7,015 nt of DNA, from NCBI GenBank assembly GCA_963530895.1, contig CAUSFO010000076.1, forward strand, positions 1 through 7,015, written 5' to 3'. The notes beneath the pieces were generated by a model. The model had not been told where the DNA came from and did no database searches. It saw nothing but the letters and a program-made list of their open reading frames with translations. This DNA is from JABCPE02 sp963530895. GTDB taxonomy: Bacteria > Bacteroidota > Bacteroidia > Flavobacteriales > Weeksellaceae. Every line of letters starts with the position of its first letter. Position 1 is the stretch's first letter. This document shows positions 1-6,177 of the stretch, piece after piece. Position numbers and translations under genes: made by a program.

Positions 1-87
1 GCTTTTTGCTGTAAAAAACTGAGAATCTTCCGATTGTGCAGAAAAATTCATCGATATAAACAGTGAAATAAAAAATAATAATCTCAT
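1..87 (-). CDS. Exported protein of unknown function, N-terminus only (runs off the left edge)
   Basis: The minus strand has an ATG at 87-85 followed by 29 uninterrupted codons to the window edge. The peptide begins MRLLFFISLFISMNFSAQ, which has the layout of a Sec signal peptide: a basic residue at position 2, a hydrophobic stretch at about residues 3-15, and a small-residue cleavage site after Ala17 with Gln18 as the mature N-terminus, a common arrangement in Bacteroidota. The ATG lies 11 nt after the purN stop codon and is preceded by an A/T-rich leader, as for the other genes of this operon, so it is probably its next cistron. Too little of the mature protein is present to identify a family. 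The export prediction is fairly good. No function is proposed. Confidence 0.7.
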   Translation of the reverse strand, partial: MRLLFFISLFISMNFSAQSEDSQFFTAKS

Positions 88-98
88 AATTTTTAACT

Positions 99-668
99 TT
101 AATTCATTTGTTCCAAAACCTTTTTTATTGCTTTTGGGAAAATTTCATATTCCACTTTATGGACTTTCTCCGCAAGTTTTTCAGGCGTATCTCCTTCACT
201 TACAGCAATTTTCCCTTGCAGGATGATTTCGCCCTCATCTATTCCAGCCGTCACGAAATGCACCGTGGCTCCGCTTTCTTTCTCTTTGGCATCAATTACA
301 GCCGTATGAACATGCATTCCCCACATTCCCTTTCCCCCAAATTTGGGCAGAAGCGCAGGATGAATGTTGATAATTTTACCCGCATATTTTTTTGCAAAAT
401 CTTCGCTGATGATGGAAAGAAATCCCGCCAAGACTATCAAATCCGTGTCCTTTGGAAGGATTTTTTCTAAATTTTCACAAAAATCTTTTCCTCTCTTTAT
501 CAAATGATGAGGAATTTGGTGTTTCTCGGCACGAACCAAAGCATAGCAGTCTCTATCCGCAACCACCATGCTTACTTTTGCATTAGGAATTTCTCCATTT
601 TGGATGCATTCCAATATCCTTTCTAAATTGGTTCCTGAGCCAGAAGCCAAAACTACGATGTTTTTCAT
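99..668 (-). CDS. purN: Phosphoribosylglycinamide formyltransferase (GAR transformylase)
   Basis: A 189-residue protein of normal length for the folate-dependent PurN family. It transfers a formyl group from 10-formyltetrahydrofolate to GAR to give FGAR, step 3 of IMP synthesis, in the cytoplasm. The N-terminal phosphate-binding loop SGSGTN lies at residues 9-14. The catalytic triad of the family is visible as Asn101 and His103 in NIHPALLP and Asp144 in GIDEGEII. The ATG at 668 starts directly with the conserved first strand (MKNIVVLASGSG), so the start is secure. It begins 13 nt after the stop of the phosphoesterase gene and is followed 11 nt later by a gene for an exported protein, which places it fourth in the purM operon. 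Nothing looks truncated or altered. Confidence 0.97.
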   Translation of the reverse strand: MKNIVVLASGSGTNLERILECIQNGEIPNAKVSMVVADRDCYALVRAEKHQIPHHLIKRGKDFCENLEKILPKDTDLIVLAGFLSIISEDFAKKYAGKIINIHPALLPKFGGKGMWGMHVHTAVIDAKEKESGATVHFVTAGIDEGEIILQGKIAVSEGDTPEKLAEKVHKVEYEIFPKAIKKVLEQMN

Positions 669-681
669 TTCTTTGATTTTG

Positions 682-1977
682 TTAATCTTCCTTATCCTCC
701 TCTACGCCGTGCTTTATCTTAGATTTTTTCCCTTTGATATCTACGGCATATTCTTTTCCGTTTCTGATGAGCAGCCCTTGGGTTTTGCCTTTGGAATGCA
801 GCACATCGATGTCTATCACACGCCCATCCATTAGGTAAGTAACCTCTTTTCTAAGGGTATGCCCTATGACAAATTTCTTTGCATTAAGTTTTTTGAGAAT
901 TTCCTCTAAATCTTCCTTCTTTGTGGTTTCCTTCCCATAGCCTCTGTACCACATAGGACTTTTCCCATACATATAGATGACATTTGCGATGGCATCTTTC
1001 CCTTTTTGTCCTTCTTTATTATTGAAATAATATTTTCTAGCATGTTCATTCAGCTCCTCCACGGAAAGATTTAGGTCACTTACCTCCTTAGAAATCCCTG
1101 CATGAACGAAAATATAATCACCGATTTTCTCTACGATGTTTTTTGTATTAAGCCACTTGCCGAGTTCCGTGCCATACTGAGAAAGAAGGAGATCAGGTTC
1201 TTTGTTCATAAGTTTTGCATTTTCAAAATATTTTTTTCGCACATAGCGCAAATCTTTATTCATGTTCATCAAATCATGATTTCCAAGGACAAAATGCACC
1301 TTCCCACCTGCTTTTTCCGCTTGTTCTTCCAAGGAATAAATCAGCCAAAGAGTCTGCGTTACGAAAAGCCCTCTGTCAAAGAAATCTCCCACCGTTACGA
1401 GATGTCCCTTCCCGAAAGTCCATTTGTAATTTTTATCCATTACCTTATTATTGATAAGAAATTCTTTAAACTGTTCAAAATTCCCTTCAATATCTGAAAT
1501 AGCAATCAGCTTTTTAGGCATCGGATAGACCGAAGGTTCTTCTTTCAGCTCCTTTTTCAGCCTGAAAGAAAAGAAATCCTTATCTGTAATGTAGGATTTT
1601 AGCTCCTGATTTTCTTCATACCATTTATAAACTGGCGTAGGAACACCATTTTCTTCCTTAATGCTCTTCACAACCGACCTGCCTAAACCTGAATAAAAGA
1701 TATACGGCCCATCTATCCCAGCTCTGGAAGTATCTTTTTCTAATCTTTTTTCCGATATGATGAGCTTGGGCTGTAAATCCTCTTCCTCCTTATCATAATC
1801 ATATCCAATAGCCACAACAGGCCCAGTTACTGTTGCTGCTACTTCAGCTATTTTGGAAGAATCTTTTGGTTGTTTTTTTCTTGATGAAACAGGCTTTTTC
1901 TGAGCATTCAGAATATTACCCAAAAATAAAAATGCTAAAACAAGAACAGTTATTTTTTTCAATTTAAAATTTCTCAT
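682..1977 (-). CDS. Secreted calcineurin-like metallophosphoesterase, DxE variant
   Basis: A 431-residue protein with an N-terminal signal peptide (basic KLKK, then a hydrophobic core, cleavage likely after Ala25 in ILNAQ), so it is probably periplasmic or exported. Residues 30-150 are a charged linker or extra domain I do not recognise. The metallophosphoesterase core follows in canonical order: SDIEGN (Asp162, Glu164), GDFFDRG (Asp198, Asp201), LGNHD (Asn233, His234), FVHAG (His292) and IGHT (His373). This layout resembles bacterial PPP-like phosphatases. The first motif has Glu where most members have His. The substrate is unknown; phosphoprotein, nucleotide and phosphomonoester are all possible. 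I chose the ATG at 1977 over an in-frame TTG at 1986 because ATG gives a compact signal peptide and leaves a 10-nt gap after the upstream stop, like the neighbouring gaps. The C-terminus is rich in Lys and Glu. Confidence 0.88.
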   Translation of the reverse strand: MRNFKLKKITVLVLAFLFLGNILNAQKKPVSSRKKQPKDSSKIAEVAATVTGPVVAIGYDYDKEEEDLQPKLIISEKRLEKDTSRAGIDGPYIFYSGLGRSVVKSIKEENGVPTPVYKWYEENQELKSYITDKDFFSFRLKKELKEEPSVYPMPKKLIAISDIEGNFEQFKEFLINNKVMDKNYKWTFGKGHLVTVGDFFDRGLFVTQTLWLIYSLEEQAEKAGGKVHFVLGNHDLMNMNKDLRYVRKKYFENAKLMNKEPDLLLSQYGTELGKWLNTKNIVEKIGDYIFVHAGISKEVSDLNLSVEELNEHARKYYFNNKEGQKGKDAIANVIYMYGKSPMWYRGYGKETTKKEDLEEILKKLNAKKFVIGHTLRKEVTYLMDGRVIDIDVLHSKGKTQGLLIRNGKEYAVDIKGKKSKIKHGVEEDKED

Positions 1978-1987
1978 TAGTATCAAA

Positions 1988-2581
1988 TTAATTTTTTCTC
2001 AGTTTTTCTTCATCCAAGGCTTTATTTATCAGGATTTCAAACACTTCTCCCATTTCATCTGATGCGCGTTTCACAGCGTGTTCTATGATTTTTCTGGCTT
2101 GGCTTTCGGTAATTCCTGCCTCTGTCCAGCTTCTGCCAGAGGAATGCGTATTGAGCAGAAAAGGCATTATTCGGTCTATGGCGCAGGCAAAAACAGCATC
2201 AGGCGTTTCCTCCGCTTCAAATTCTTTCCACAGACCAAGAAACTCACTGCGCATCGGCTCTTCAAGGATACCAAAAATCCTCTCCGCAGAGGCAAGTTCC
2301 CTTTCGTATTTGCCGACCATTGCTTTTTCATCAAAGATAAAAGTATCACCAGCATCGATCTCCACCACATCATGAATGGACAGCATTTTAATCACTCGCA
2401 GAAGGTCTATTTTCTCCTTATTTTTGGCATAAGGGAAAAGTATCTGAGCCAAAACAATAACCTGCCAGCTGTGCTCCGCCGAGTTTTCCCTCCTTTGGTC
2501 ATCGTGGTTAAAATTCCTGCGCTGCACATTTTTCAGAGCATCAAGGGTTAAGATAAATTTGATTTCCTTTTCTAAAACCAT
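1988..2581 (-). CDS. HD-domain phosphohydrolase, YfbR/HDDC2-like (probable 5'-nucleotidase)
   Basis: A 197-residue protein, close in length to E. coli YfbR (about 199). The metal-binding HD signature is complete: His37 in ENSAEHSW, His70-Asp71 in SIHDVVEIDAGDT, and the distal Asp136 in AIDRIMPFLLN. Arg22, Glu74 and Asp79 sit where YfbR has its substrate-binding and catalytic Arg, Glu and Asp. YfbR removes phosphate from deoxyribonucleoside 5'-monophosphates in the cytoplasm. A related activity is likely here, but substrate preference (dNMP, NMP or other) cannot be read from sequence. There is no signal peptide. The gene lies between purM (11-nt gap) and the phosphoesterase gene (10 nt to its ATG), so it is co-transcribed with purine biosynthesis genes. 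No symbol is assigned because orthology to yfbR is not shown. Confidence 0.88.
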   Translation of the reverse strand: MVLEKEIKFILTLDALKNVQRRNFNHDDQRRENSAEHSWQVIVLAQILFPYAKNKEKIDLLRVIKMLSIHDVVEIDAGDTFIFDEKAMVGKYERELASAERIFGILEEPMRSEFLGLWKEFEAEETPDAVFACAIDRIMPFLLNTHSSGRSWTEAGITESQARKIIEHAVKRASDEMGEVFEILINKALDEEKLRKN

Positions 2582-2592
2582 GAAAATGAATT

Positions 2593-3582
2593 TTATATTA
2601 AATTGATTTTCTCTTCATTTTCGGTGATTTCTCCGATTTCGTAGGCATCTTTCAGCGTAGAAAGCACTTTTTCTGCATCTTTTTCATCTACGACAACCAC
2701 CATTCCCACGCCCATATTGAAAGTTCCGAACATCTCCATTCGGTCTACATTTCCGCGTTTTTCAAGTTCAAGCATAATGCTCGGAATACGGATTTTTTCT
2801 GTTTGAATCTCTGCACAAAGTCCATTCGGAATGATTCTTGGAACATTCTCTATCAGTCCACCGCCCGTGATATGCGCTATTCCACTCAGACTCACCACTT
2901 TCAAAAGCTGATGAATAGGCTGATAATAAAGCCTTGTAGGTTCAAGGAGTGTTTCATAAAGTGGTTTTCCTTCAAATTCTTCCTCAAAATCAGGGAACAC
3001 TTTTCTCACCAAAGAAAATCCATTGGAATGAAAACCAGAACTCGGAATAGCGATGATTTTATCTCCTTTTTTGATTTTTGAACCATCAATAATTTCGTCT
3101 CTTTCTACGATTCCCACACAGAAACCAGCTACATCGTAATCGCCCACCTGATACATCCCTGGCATTTCCGCTGTTTCTCCACCGATAAGGGCGCATTCAT
3201 TGTCTTTACAGGCTTTTACCATTCCTAAAACGATTTCTGATGCCACATTAGAATCCAATTTTCCACAAGCGAGATAATCCAAGAAAAACAAAGGTTTCGC
3301 GCCATGGCAGAGAATATCATTGGCACACATCGCAAAGCAGTCAATCCCGATGGAATCATACTTTTTGGTATCCAAAGCGATTTTCAGTTTCGTTCCCACG
3401 CCATCCGTTCCACTCACTAAAACTGGATTTTTATATTCTCCAATGGCATAAAACGCCCCAAAACTTCCAAGATTGTTCAGTACATTTTTATTGTGAGTTT
3501 CGGCTACAGCGGACTTTATTTTGTCTACGGTTTTGTAGCCTTCTTCTTTGTCTACTCCTGCGGATTTGTAAGTGTTATTCAT
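2593..3582 (-). CDS. purM: Phosphoribosylformylglycinamidine cyclo-ligase (AIR synthetase)
   Basis: A 329-residue protein in the usual PurM size range. It uses ATP to close the ring of FGAM, giving AIR (step 5 of IMP synthesis), and acts as a cytoplasmic dimer. Family motifs are all present: YKSAGVDKEEG at residues 5-15, GTDGVGTK at 58-65, CANDILCHGAKPLFFLDYLA at 86-105, GGETAEMPGMY at 134-144, PSSGFHSNGFSLVRK in the middle of the protein, and HITGGGLIENVPRI and MFGTFNMGVGM in the C-terminal half. The ATG at 3582 is the only reasonable start because the first motif follows four residues later. It is the first gene of the minus-strand operon; the DNA upstream carries a terminator hairpin and a candidate promoter. 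The coding sequence is intact. Confidence 0.97.
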   Translation of the reverse strand: MNNTYKSAGVDKEEGYKTVDKIKSAVAETHNKNVLNNLGSFGAFYAIGEYKNPVLVSGTDGVGTKLKIALDTKKYDSIGIDCFAMCANDILCHGAKPLFFLDYLACGKLDSNVASEIVLGMVKACKDNECALIGGETAEMPGMYQVGDYDVAGFCVGIVERDEIIDGSKIKKGDKIIAIPSSGFHSNGFSLVRKVFPDFEEEFEGKPLYETLLEPTRLYYQPIHQLLKVVSLSGIAHITGGGLIENVPRIIPNGLCAEIQTEKIRIPSIMLELEKRGNVDRMEMFGTFNMGVGMVVVVDEKDAEKVLSTLKDAYEIGEITENEEKINLI

Positions 3583-3613
3583 AGTTTATTTTTTTTTATT
3601 TAAAGTTAAATTT

Positions 3614-3641
3614 CAAATACAAAAAAGCCGACAAACCCCAA
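3614..3641 (-). promoter_or_regulatory. Candidate purM promoter (Bacteroidota type)
   Basis: Read on the minus strand, TTG at 3641-3639 is followed after 17 nt by TGTATTTG at 3621-3614. The Bacteroidota housekeeping promoter is a -33 TTG element and a -7 TAnnTTTG element about 17-23 nt apart, so the -7 box differs at one of its six defined positions. Transcription would start near 3607, giving a leader of about 25 nt to the purM ATG. The TTG lies in the loop of the terminator hairpin and the -7 box begins in its U-tract, so the two elements share DNA. AT-rich DNA yields such matches by chance, so this remains a candidate. Confidence 0.4.
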
Positions 3642-3653
3642 GGCTGGCCGGCT
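3620..3653 (-). terminator. Rho-independent terminator after gldB-tsaC
   Basis: On the minus strand, bases 3653-3626 fold into two 12-nt arms around a UUGG loop. Eleven of the twelve positions pair, with an outer AGCCG/CGGCU clamp, two G-U wobbles and one U-C mismatch. Six T residues follow, at 3626-3621, the first of which also closes the stem. The wobbles would be A-C mismatches on the plus strand, so the fold belongs to leftward RNA. It lies about 127 nt beyond the tsaC stop and just before purM. It most simply ends the gldB-tsaC transcript. If purM is also transcribed from further upstream, it could instead act as an attenuator. Confidence 0.75.
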
Positions 3654-3727
3654 GGTATATTTTCAGCACAAAACTCTATTCCATTATTTTGGTTCAGAAA
3701 AAGAGCTGAAGTGATTTTATTTAATTT

Positions 3728-3771
3728 CAAAATAGAATTTTTATTTCTACAAAAATAGGATTTTTTTATTT
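3728..3771. repeat. Imperfect AT-rich direct repeat, two copies
   Basis: Two similar stretches lie 22 nt apart: CAAAATAGAATTTTTATTT at 3728-3746, and a 22-base version at 3750-3771 with a longer A-run and T-run and GG for GA in the centre. They occupy the spacer just after tsaC. The second copy contains, on the minus strand, a full TATTTTTG -7-like box at 3757-3750 but no TTG at the expected distance. This may be replication slippage in AT-rich DNA or duplicated promoter-like sequence. No function is claimed. Confidence 0.45.
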
Positions 3772-3779
3772 AAAATCTA

Positions 3780-4328
3780 TCACTCTCTGATGACTTTTAT
3801 TCTTCCATCTTCCCAAATCCTAATCACCGATGAGCCTTCCCACTCTGCTCTCTGGTCTTGGCGTTCTTCTGCTATGATATCTACTTGGTTTTTAAGCTCT
3901 TGCGAAATTTCAGAAAAACTCATCGGGCTTTTTTCTCCACTGAAATTAGCCGAAGTAGAAACGATAGGACTATTGAGCTTGGAAATCAGTTTTTTACAAA
4001 AATCATCCTTTGTCAAGCGGATTCCTATGCTTCCATCTTCCGCCAAAAGCTCTTTAGGAAGCCCTTTTGGGTTGTCATAAACGATGGTCACAGGCTTTTC
4101 GCTCAAATCTATGATTTCCCATGCCATGGCTGGCACCTCTACTATTTTCTGTAATCTTTGTTCGTTTTCTACCAGAATAATTGCCGATTTTCCTTGTTCT
4201 CTTTTTTTCAGGGAAAACAGTTTTTGTATGGCTTCGGGATTGGCAGCATCACACCCCAGTCCCCAGATGGTATCCGTAGGATAGAGAATGATTCCGCCCT
4301 GTTTTAGGACTTCCAGCAGTTTTTCCAT
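3780..4328 (-). CDS. tsaC: Threonylcarbamoyl-AMP synthase, TsaC/YrdC type
   Basis: A 182-residue single YrdC domain without the C-terminal extension of Sua5, so close in size to E. coli TsaC (190). The family uses threonine, bicarbonate and ATP to make threonylcarbamoyl-AMP, the donor for the t6A37 modification of ANN-decoding tRNAs. Visible motifs are YPTDTIWGLGCDA at residues 16-28, KKREQGKSAIIL at 41-52 (basic and Ser residues of the active site), SIGIRLT at 100-106, PIVSTSANFSG at 121-131, and the terminal SSVIRI strand at 166-171. The ATG at 4328 overlaps the last base of the gldB stop codon (TAATG), which suggests translational coupling. YciO-like paralogues of unclear activity share this fold, so the exact role is a little less certain than the family. 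Confidence 0.85.
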   Translation of the reverse strand: MEKLLEVLKQGGIILYPTDTIWGLGCDAANPEAIQKLFSLKKREQGKSAIILVENEQRLQKIVEVPAMAWEIIDLSEKPVTIVYDNPKGLPKELLAEDGSIGIRLTKDDFCKKLISKLNSPIVSTSANFSGEKSPMSFSEISQELKNQVDIIAEERQDQRAEWEGSSVIRIWEDGRIKVIRE

Positions 4329-5314
4329 TATTCTGGTTTGTAGTTACTTTGGTTAAATATTTCCGTAGCGTTCATCTTTAAGAAATCTGACAATTTCGTT
4401 TCTGGTTTTTGGGCATAAAAAGCCTTACAGATTCTCCAGCCGATGAAACTACCCACACGAGGCGAAGATTTTTGGTCTATTTCCGTATAGAATTTAGAAA
4501 ATGGCGCTACTGAAAGGAAACGCTCATAGAGTTTCGGGTCGTCACTAAACACCATATTATTTTCCACAAAATAGTTCCAAATATTAGCTTCATTAGCCTC
4601 TGCCCATTCCTCCTGAGTCTGGGAATAGTTCATTTTCAAATAATCTGGAGTATTCGGAAGAAAGGCATCTTGAAGCATTTTGATTTTTCCTTCTAAAATA
4701 ATTTGGTCTATAAATTTATTTTCTTGAGGATTAGAAATCAAGAAAGTTTCAGCCACAATTTCTGTAATTCTCGGCACCAAATTCTCTGGATTCATGATTT
4801 TTTTATGATATTCATCCAATCCTTGGTAGTTTTTGCTTTTCTCTCCCATAAATGCGGAAATATCCACAAAAAGCATCCCTTCATCCGTTCTGAAAAAGAT
4901 AGGATCTATCACACTTTCTCTATCCAAAAATGAAGAATAAAGATAAACTTTAGGCGTCTTGAACGCAGGAAAATAATGTTTCACCCTTGAAAACATTTCT
5001 GACAATTCATTTTTCAGTTTTGTTTTATCAATTCCTTTCACAGCTTCCTGATACACACGGATTTCCGCTGTATCTTTTCTTCTGATTTCGTATTCTGCAT
5101 CAGGAATAGAACCCTGAAACATCGGGTATTTTTCTTTAAACTCCTTTAAAGAAACTTTTGGGTCAAAAAACTCACCAGAAATGTCAAAAATTTCTACTTT
5201 TTCTGTGTTTTTCACTTCTATTTTCCATTGTTCTTCTTGGTTTTTGTTACAAGAAAAAACGACCAAACACAATGACAAAAATAATATCCAAGGAATATTT
5301 CTTGATTTTTTCAT
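4328..5314 (-). CDS. gldB: Gliding-motility lipoprotein GldB
   Basis: A 328-residue lipoprotein. The N-terminus has a basic start, a hydrophobic stretch at residues 8-20 and a lipobox VFSC with Cys22 as the lipidation site. The rest fits the GldB family, notably the C-terminal block SPRVGSFIGWRICKAFY at 284-300 and the ending IFNQSNYKPE. GldB is required for gliding in Flavobacterium johnsoniae, where it is a membrane-associated lipoprotein; its molecular role is not settled. Many non-gliding Flavobacteriia keep the gene, so motility should not be assumed. The fold looks like a metallopeptidase that has lost its metal site (see findings). The gene starts 71 nt from divergent nadE and overlaps tsaC by one base. 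In F. johnsoniae gldC follows gldB; here tsaC does. ATG 5314 is chosen because it opens the signal peptide. Confidence 0.9.
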   Translation of the reverse strand: MKKSRNIPWILFLSLCLVVFSCNKNQEEQWKIEVKNTEKVEIFDISGEFFDPKVSLKEFKEKYPMFQGSIPDAEYEIRRKDTAEIRVYQEAVKGIDKTKLKNELSEMFSRVKHYFPAFKTPKVYLYSSFLDRESVIDPIFFRTDEGMLFVDISAFMGEKSKNYQGLDEYHKKIMNPENLVPRITEIVAETFLISNPQENKFIDQIILEGKIKMLQDAFLPNTPDYLKMNYSQTQEEWAEANEANIWNYFVENNMVFSDDPKLYERFLSVAPFSKFYTEIDQKSSPRVGSFIGWRICKAFYAQKPETKLSDFLKMNATEIFNQSNYKPE

Positions 5315-5358
5315 TTTATTTAAAATTTATTTATCTTTAACTCCAATTTTTTAATTCG

Positions 5359-5366
5359 CAAAAATA
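5359..5366 (-). promoter_or_regulatory. Candidate -7 box for gldB-tsaC
   Basis: TATTTTTG on the minus strand matches TAnnTTTG fully and lies 44 nt upstream of the gldB ATG, which gives a leader of about 38 nt. No TTG occurs 17-23 nt further upstream; the nearest are weak triplets inside the start of nadE. For nadE on the plus strand, the best -7 candidate is TATCTTTA at 5332-5339, one mismatch and also without a good -33 element. The 71-bp divergent region must hold both promoters, but these assignments are tentative. Confidence 0.4.
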
Positions 5367-5385
5367 GAAAATTTTTAGATATAAA

Positions 5386-6174
5386 ATGCAGACACCAAAA
5401 GTAACAGAACACATTATAAATTGGCTCAAAAATTATGCAGAAACCGCCAAAATGAACGGCTTTGTTATCGGAATTTCTGGCGGGATAGACTCAGCGGTGG
5501 TTTCTACCCTTGCCGCTAAAACAGGGCTGAAAACCCTAGTCATAGAACTTCCCATACGCCAAAAGAAAGACCAAGTGCAGCGGGCGCAGGAGCAGATTTC
5601 CTTTCTGAAAAACAACTTCGGAAATGTGGAAAGTTTGGAAATAGATTTGACAGAAACTTTTGATGTTTTTGAAAAAAATGTTATCAGCAAAAGCTCCACT
5701 ACGCAGAATAGAGACCTTTCCCTTGCCAATTCCCGCTCTCGGCTCAGAATGCTTACACTGTACTATTTTGGGCAGATTCATAATCTTTTGGTCACAGGAA
5801 CAGGCAATAAAATAGAAGATTTTGGCATCGGTTTTTTCACAAAATACGGAGATGGCGGTGTGGATATTTCACCGATTGGAGATTTAACCAAAACTCAAGT
5901 CTATGAACTAGCCAAAGAACTGAACATCCCTGAAAGTATCCAAAAAGCAGCTCCTACTGATGGACTATGGGATACGGAACGAACTGATGAACAGCAGATA
6001 GGCGCCACCTACCCAGAGCTGGAATGGGCTATGAGCGTCCACCAAGACCATTCCGCAGAGGATTTCTCTGGCAGAGAAAAAGAAGTTTTTATGATATATG
6101 ACCGACTAAATAGGGCTACCCAGCACAAAATAAACCCTATCCCAGTCTGTAAAATCCCAAAAGAATTGTTTTAA
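5386..6174 (+). CDS. nadE: NAD synthase, ammonia-dependent type
   Basis: A 262-residue protein that adenylates and amidates nicotinic acid adenine dinucleotide to NAD, the last step of NAD synthesis. It lacks the N-terminal glutaminase (nitrilase-like) domain of the roughly 550-residue forms, so ammonia is the expected nitrogen donor. The ATP pyrophosphatase loop SGGIDS is at residues 31-36. The signature VTGTGNKIEDFGIGFFTKYG runs from 136 to 155 and continues as DGGVDISPIGDLTKTQV at 156-172. The PTDGLW segment at 190-195 stands where many NadE proteins have PSADLW or PTADL. The ATG at 5386 leaves a short helix before the P-loop strand, as usual. It is divergent from gldB, and the LRR gene begins 3 nt after its stop, so the two are probably co-transcribed. 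Confidence 0.96.
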   Translation: MQTPKVTEHIINWLKNYAETAKMNGFVIGISGGIDSAVVSTLAAKTGLKTLVIELPIRQKKDQVQRAQEQISFLKNNFGNVESLEIDLTETFDVFEKNVISKSSTTQNRDLSLANSRSRLRMLTLYYFGQIHNLLVTGTGNKIEDFGIGFFTKYGDGGVDISPIGDLTKTQVYELAKELNIPESIQKAAPTDGLWDTERTDEQQIGATYPELEWAMSVHQDHSAEDFSGREKEVFMIYDRLNRATQHKINPIPVCKIPKELF

Positions 6175-6177
6175 AAT

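Noticed and set aside
108..470. Plus-strand open frame of 120 codons opposite purN, and similar frames opposite the other minus-strand genes
   Set aside because: They are antisense to well-supported conserved genes, rich in Phe, Ser and Cys as expected for reversed AT-rich coding DNA, and show no family motif.
1978..1986. In-frame TTG start three codons upstream of the phosphoesterase ATG
   Set aside because: TTG would leave one base after the upstream stop and add Ile-Leu before the basic n-region. The ATG at 1977 gives a standard signal peptide and the same spacing as the other genes of the operon.
3662..3710. Small inverted repeats TTCAGC/GCTGAA and TTCAG/CTGAA in the spacer after tsaC, considered as a riboswitch or second terminator
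   Set aside because: The arms are only 5-6 bp, have no U-tract and compete for the same 3' arm. No known aptamer core is recognisable.
5315..5385. A conserved operator in the gldB/nadE divergent region
   Set aside because: The region is 71 bp of AT-rich DNA with no convincing palindrome longer than the background. Only weak promoter-like boxes can be picked out.
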